Below are positions 5,529 to 6,720 of a DNA stretch of 6,720 nt, piece after piece (positions within the stretch are counted from its first letter, which is position 1; every line of letters begins with the position of its first letter). Source of the stretch: Pseudomonadota bacterium (GTDB taxonomy: Bacteria; Pseudomonadota; Gammaproteobacteria; Burkholderiales; Burkholderiaceae_C); contig JAEWVY010000189.1 in the NCBI GenBank assembly GCA_023396625.1, positions 1 through 6,720 on the forward strand, in the 5' to 3' direction. Position numbers and translations under genes: made by a program. The notes beneath the pieces are model-generated. The model did no database searches and was not told where the DNA came from. It saw only the letters and a program-made list of their open reading frames with translations.

Positions 5529-5555
5529 CCCAACCCCGGACTTCCGCGAAGAACC
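5529..5555 (-). repeat. Terminal inverted repeat, transposase 5' end
   Basis: Read inward (minus strand), the end begins GGTTCTTCGCGGAAGTCCGG and matches the other end at 20 of 27 positions. The next plus-strand bases outside the element are TTTTTT (5556-5561). Confidence 0.78.
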
Positions 5556-5679
5556 TTTTTTGCTACCTCCGGTGTCTCGGCCAAGAACGCCGGACGCACG
5601 GCCATGACGCGGCGGCCCGTCCGCAGCACCATCAGCGCATCGTTGAAACCGATGCCTAGCGCATCAGAAGGAGAAAACC
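5556..5679 (+). other. Leader region between ISL3 remnant and dsrE-like gene
   Basis: This 124-bp stretch begins with T6 and ends with the Shine-Dalgarno AAGGAG at 5668-5673. I see no convincing sigma-70 promoter for the downstream gene: TTGAAA at 5643-5648 has no -10 at proper spacing. Before the insertion this DNA would have directly followed the sRNA terminator. On the minus strand it is open (reading NDALMVLRTGRRVMAVRPAF), but I do not recognise that as a protein. Confidence 0.4.
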
Positions 5680-6048
5680 ATGTCGCAGTCCCCCAGGGAA
5701 TTGGTCGTTTTGATGACGCATGGCGCCGATCACGAGCTGTCATCCGTGGCCTTCACCATCGCCTGCGGCGGTATCACGGCCGGCATGCAGGTGTGCGCCT
5801 TTCTTACCAGTTCGGCGGTGGACCTCGTGCGTCGCGGCGGCGCCGATCTCACCCGCGTTGCGCCGCTCGATCCGCTGAAGGCCTTGATGGCCGACTTCAT
5901 GGCGCGTGGCGGAACCATCTACGCCTGCCCGCCCTGCGTGCAGGCGCGCGGCTACACGCAGGCAGATTTCATCGACGGGGTGGTCATCAGCGGCGCCAGC
6001 GCCATCCATGCGCGGCTGGCGGCGGGCGCGGCCAGTCTCAGTTTCTGA
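5680..6048 (+). CDS. DsrE-family sulfur-relay-like protein
   Basis: The 122-residue soluble protein has the size and fold markers of the DsrE/YchN family. These are an N-terminal beta strand (ELVVLMTHGADH, 7-18), a helix with AFTIACGG, a second strand (MQVCAFLTSSAV, 36-47), then a conserved segment GGTIYACPPCVQARGY at 77-92. The C-terminus GVVISGASAIHARL then AASLSF is typical of stand-alone DsrE-like proteins in proteobacteria. The conserved Cys83-x-x-Cys86 pair is the likely redox or persulfide site; Cys29 and Cys39 are also present. Family members form small oligomers and carry sulfur or act in redox chemistry, but this subgroup has no firm function. ATG is supported by AAGGAG with a six-base spacer. 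No dsr, tus or sulfur-oxidation genes are visible. Its stop overlaps the end of the convergent AraC-type gene by 11 bp. Confidence 0.85.
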   Translation: MSQSPRELVVLMTHGADHELSSVAFTIACGGITAGMQVCAFLTSSAVDLVRRGGADLTRVAPLDPLKALMADFMARGGTIYACPPCVQARGYTQADFIDGVVISGASAIHARLAAGAASLSF

Positions 6049-6720
6049 GCGTGGCGCAGCGGCTGCGCCGCCACGCGGCGGGCGGCATGCCGTATTCCCG
6101 GCGGAACGCGCGGCTGAAGGCGGCGTCCGTCTGGTAGCCGACCTCCTCGGCGATGCGGGTGAGGGGCAGGCTGCTGCCCGCCAGCCGCTGGGCGGCCAGC
6201 AGCATCCGCCACCGCGTCAGGTACTGCATGGGCGGGCTGCCCACGAGCTGCAGAAAGCGCTCGGCCAGCACCGAGCGGGAGGTGGCGGTCTGGCGCGCGA
6301 GGTCGTCCACGGTCCATGGGCGGGCGGGCTGCTCGTGCAGGGCTTGCAGGGCGGCGCCCACGATGCGGTCGCCCACCGCCGCGAGCCAGCCGGTGTGGCC
6401 GGGCGGCTGCGCGTCCATGTACAGCCGCAGCACCTCGATGAACAGTACTTCGGAGAGTTTGGCCAGCACGCCCGCGCCGCCGGGGCGCTGCGACAGGGCT
6501 TCGTCCAGGGCATAGTGGATGGAGCTCTCCAGCCAGAGCCCGGAACTCGATCCGCGCACGTTGACGCGCACCAGAGGAGGCAGCCCGGCTAGCAGCAACT
6601 GGGCCAGCCGCGCGTCGCAGGCCAGGTAGCCGCACACGAGCTGCGTCTGTGCGCCGCCGCCGCCGTAGGTGAGCAGCCGGGGCCGTTGCGTGAGGAGTTG
6701 GCCGAGCCGCACGCGGGCCC
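6038..6720 (-). CDS. AraC-family transcriptional regulator (cupin type), 5' end outside window
   Basis: The frame is open to the right edge, giving at least 227 residues, and stops at 6040-6038. Counted from a GTG at 6712, the C-terminal AraC DNA-binding domain occupies about 131-215. It has two helix-turn-helix units: WTVDDLARQTATSRSVLAERF (133-153, first) and LTRIAEEVGYQTDAAFSRAF (184-203, second). Between them lies PMQYLTRWRMLLAAQRL, the conserved linker helix. The upstream half, with LLTYGGGGAQTQLVCGYL and LPPLVRV, matches the end of the cupin_6 sensor domain of this AraC subgroup. Members are usually about 300 residues, so some 70-80 N-terminal residues probably lie outside. The GTG at 6712 is therefore unlikely to be the true start. 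It converges on the dsrE-like gene; whether it regulates it is unknown. The effector is unknown. Confidence 0.92.
   Translation of the reverse strand, partial: ARVRLGQLLTQRPRLLTYGGGGAQTQLVCGYLACDARLAQLLLAGLPPLVRVNVRGSSSGLWLESSIHYALDEALSQRPGGAGVLAKLSEVLFIEVLRLYMDAQPPGHTGWLAAVGDRIVGAALQALHEQPARPWTVDDLARQTATSRSVLAERFLQLVGSPPMQYLTRWRMLLAAQRLAGSSLPLTRIAEEVGYQTDAAFSRAFRREYGMPPAAWRRSRCATLRN

Larger units (their letters stand above)
5031..5555. mobile_element. ISL3-family mini-element (internally deleted, 525 bp)
   Basis: Terminal inverted repeats bound a 525-bp segment that contains only a broken ISL3 transposase on the minus strand. The outer bases of both ends read GGTTCTTC inward, and ISL3-family ends characteristically begin GG-T/C-TCTT. 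Intact members are roughly 1.3-1.5 kb with a transposase of about 400 residues, so about two thirds is missing. The transposase remnant reaches almost to the 5031 end. The left flank ends in T7 (5024-5030) and the right flank begins with T6 (5556-5561). This would fit a target duplication of the expected 8 bp inside a T-tract with later slippage, but it cannot be proved. If a full-length relative exists elsewhere in the genome, this copy could be moved in trans. Confidence 0.8.

Noticed and set aside
5321..5743. Minus-strand 140-codon frame spanning the ISL3 end and the dsrE-like leader
   Set aside because: It crosses the element boundary, so it is chimeric. Neither the inside nor the outside part (NDALMVLRTGRRVMAV) matches a family I know, and the dsrE-like gene lies opposite.

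Overview
The window is GC-rich, densely coded bacterial chromosome. Gene content and protein style suggest a betaproteobacterium of the order Burkholderiales, possibly Alcaligenaceae. Supporting points are the Asp-type HemB, the cupin-type AraC regulator, a CrgA-like LysR regulator and an ISL3-family remnant. The taxon is an inference; no rRNA or marker gene is present.

Layout, left to right. (1) The 5' end of a MarC-family membrane protein gene runs off the left edge on the minus strand. (2) A gap of about 260 bp precedes a plus-strand 2-hydroxychromene-2-carboxylate isomerase/DsbA-like gene (398-1006). (3) A minus-strand LysR regulator (1200-2090) is divergent from a small exported protein gene (2212-2532); they share a 121-bp intergenic region containing a near-palindrome. 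(4) Two minus-strand housekeeping genes follow: hemB (3805-4809) and, downstream of it, a CorA-type divalent-cation channel (2594-3727). (5) A plus-strand promoter-to-terminator unit with no credible ORF (4898-5030) lies divergent from hemB. I interpret it as a small RNA of about 98 nt with a CU-rich, anti-Shine-Dalgarno-like loop. (6) A 525-bp ISL3-family mini-element (5031-5555) abuts the T-tract of that terminator. It has recognisable 27-bp imperfect terminal inverted repeats but carries only a deleted, nonsense-containing transposase remnant. (7) A DsrE-family gene with a CxxC motif (5680-6048) overlaps tail-to-tail with an AraC-family regulator (6038-6720) that runs off the right edge.

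Most genes here are single-gene units with housekeeping or local regulatory roles, not parts of one pathway. The LysR/exported-protein pair is a probable regulator-target pair. HemB (tetrapyrrole synthesis) and the CorA channel may be partly co-transcribed. The part with most novelty is 4898-5555, the candidate sRNA and the non-autonomous ISL3 derivative directly beyond its terminator. I see no CRISPR array, tRNA, rRNA, phage gene or defence system.
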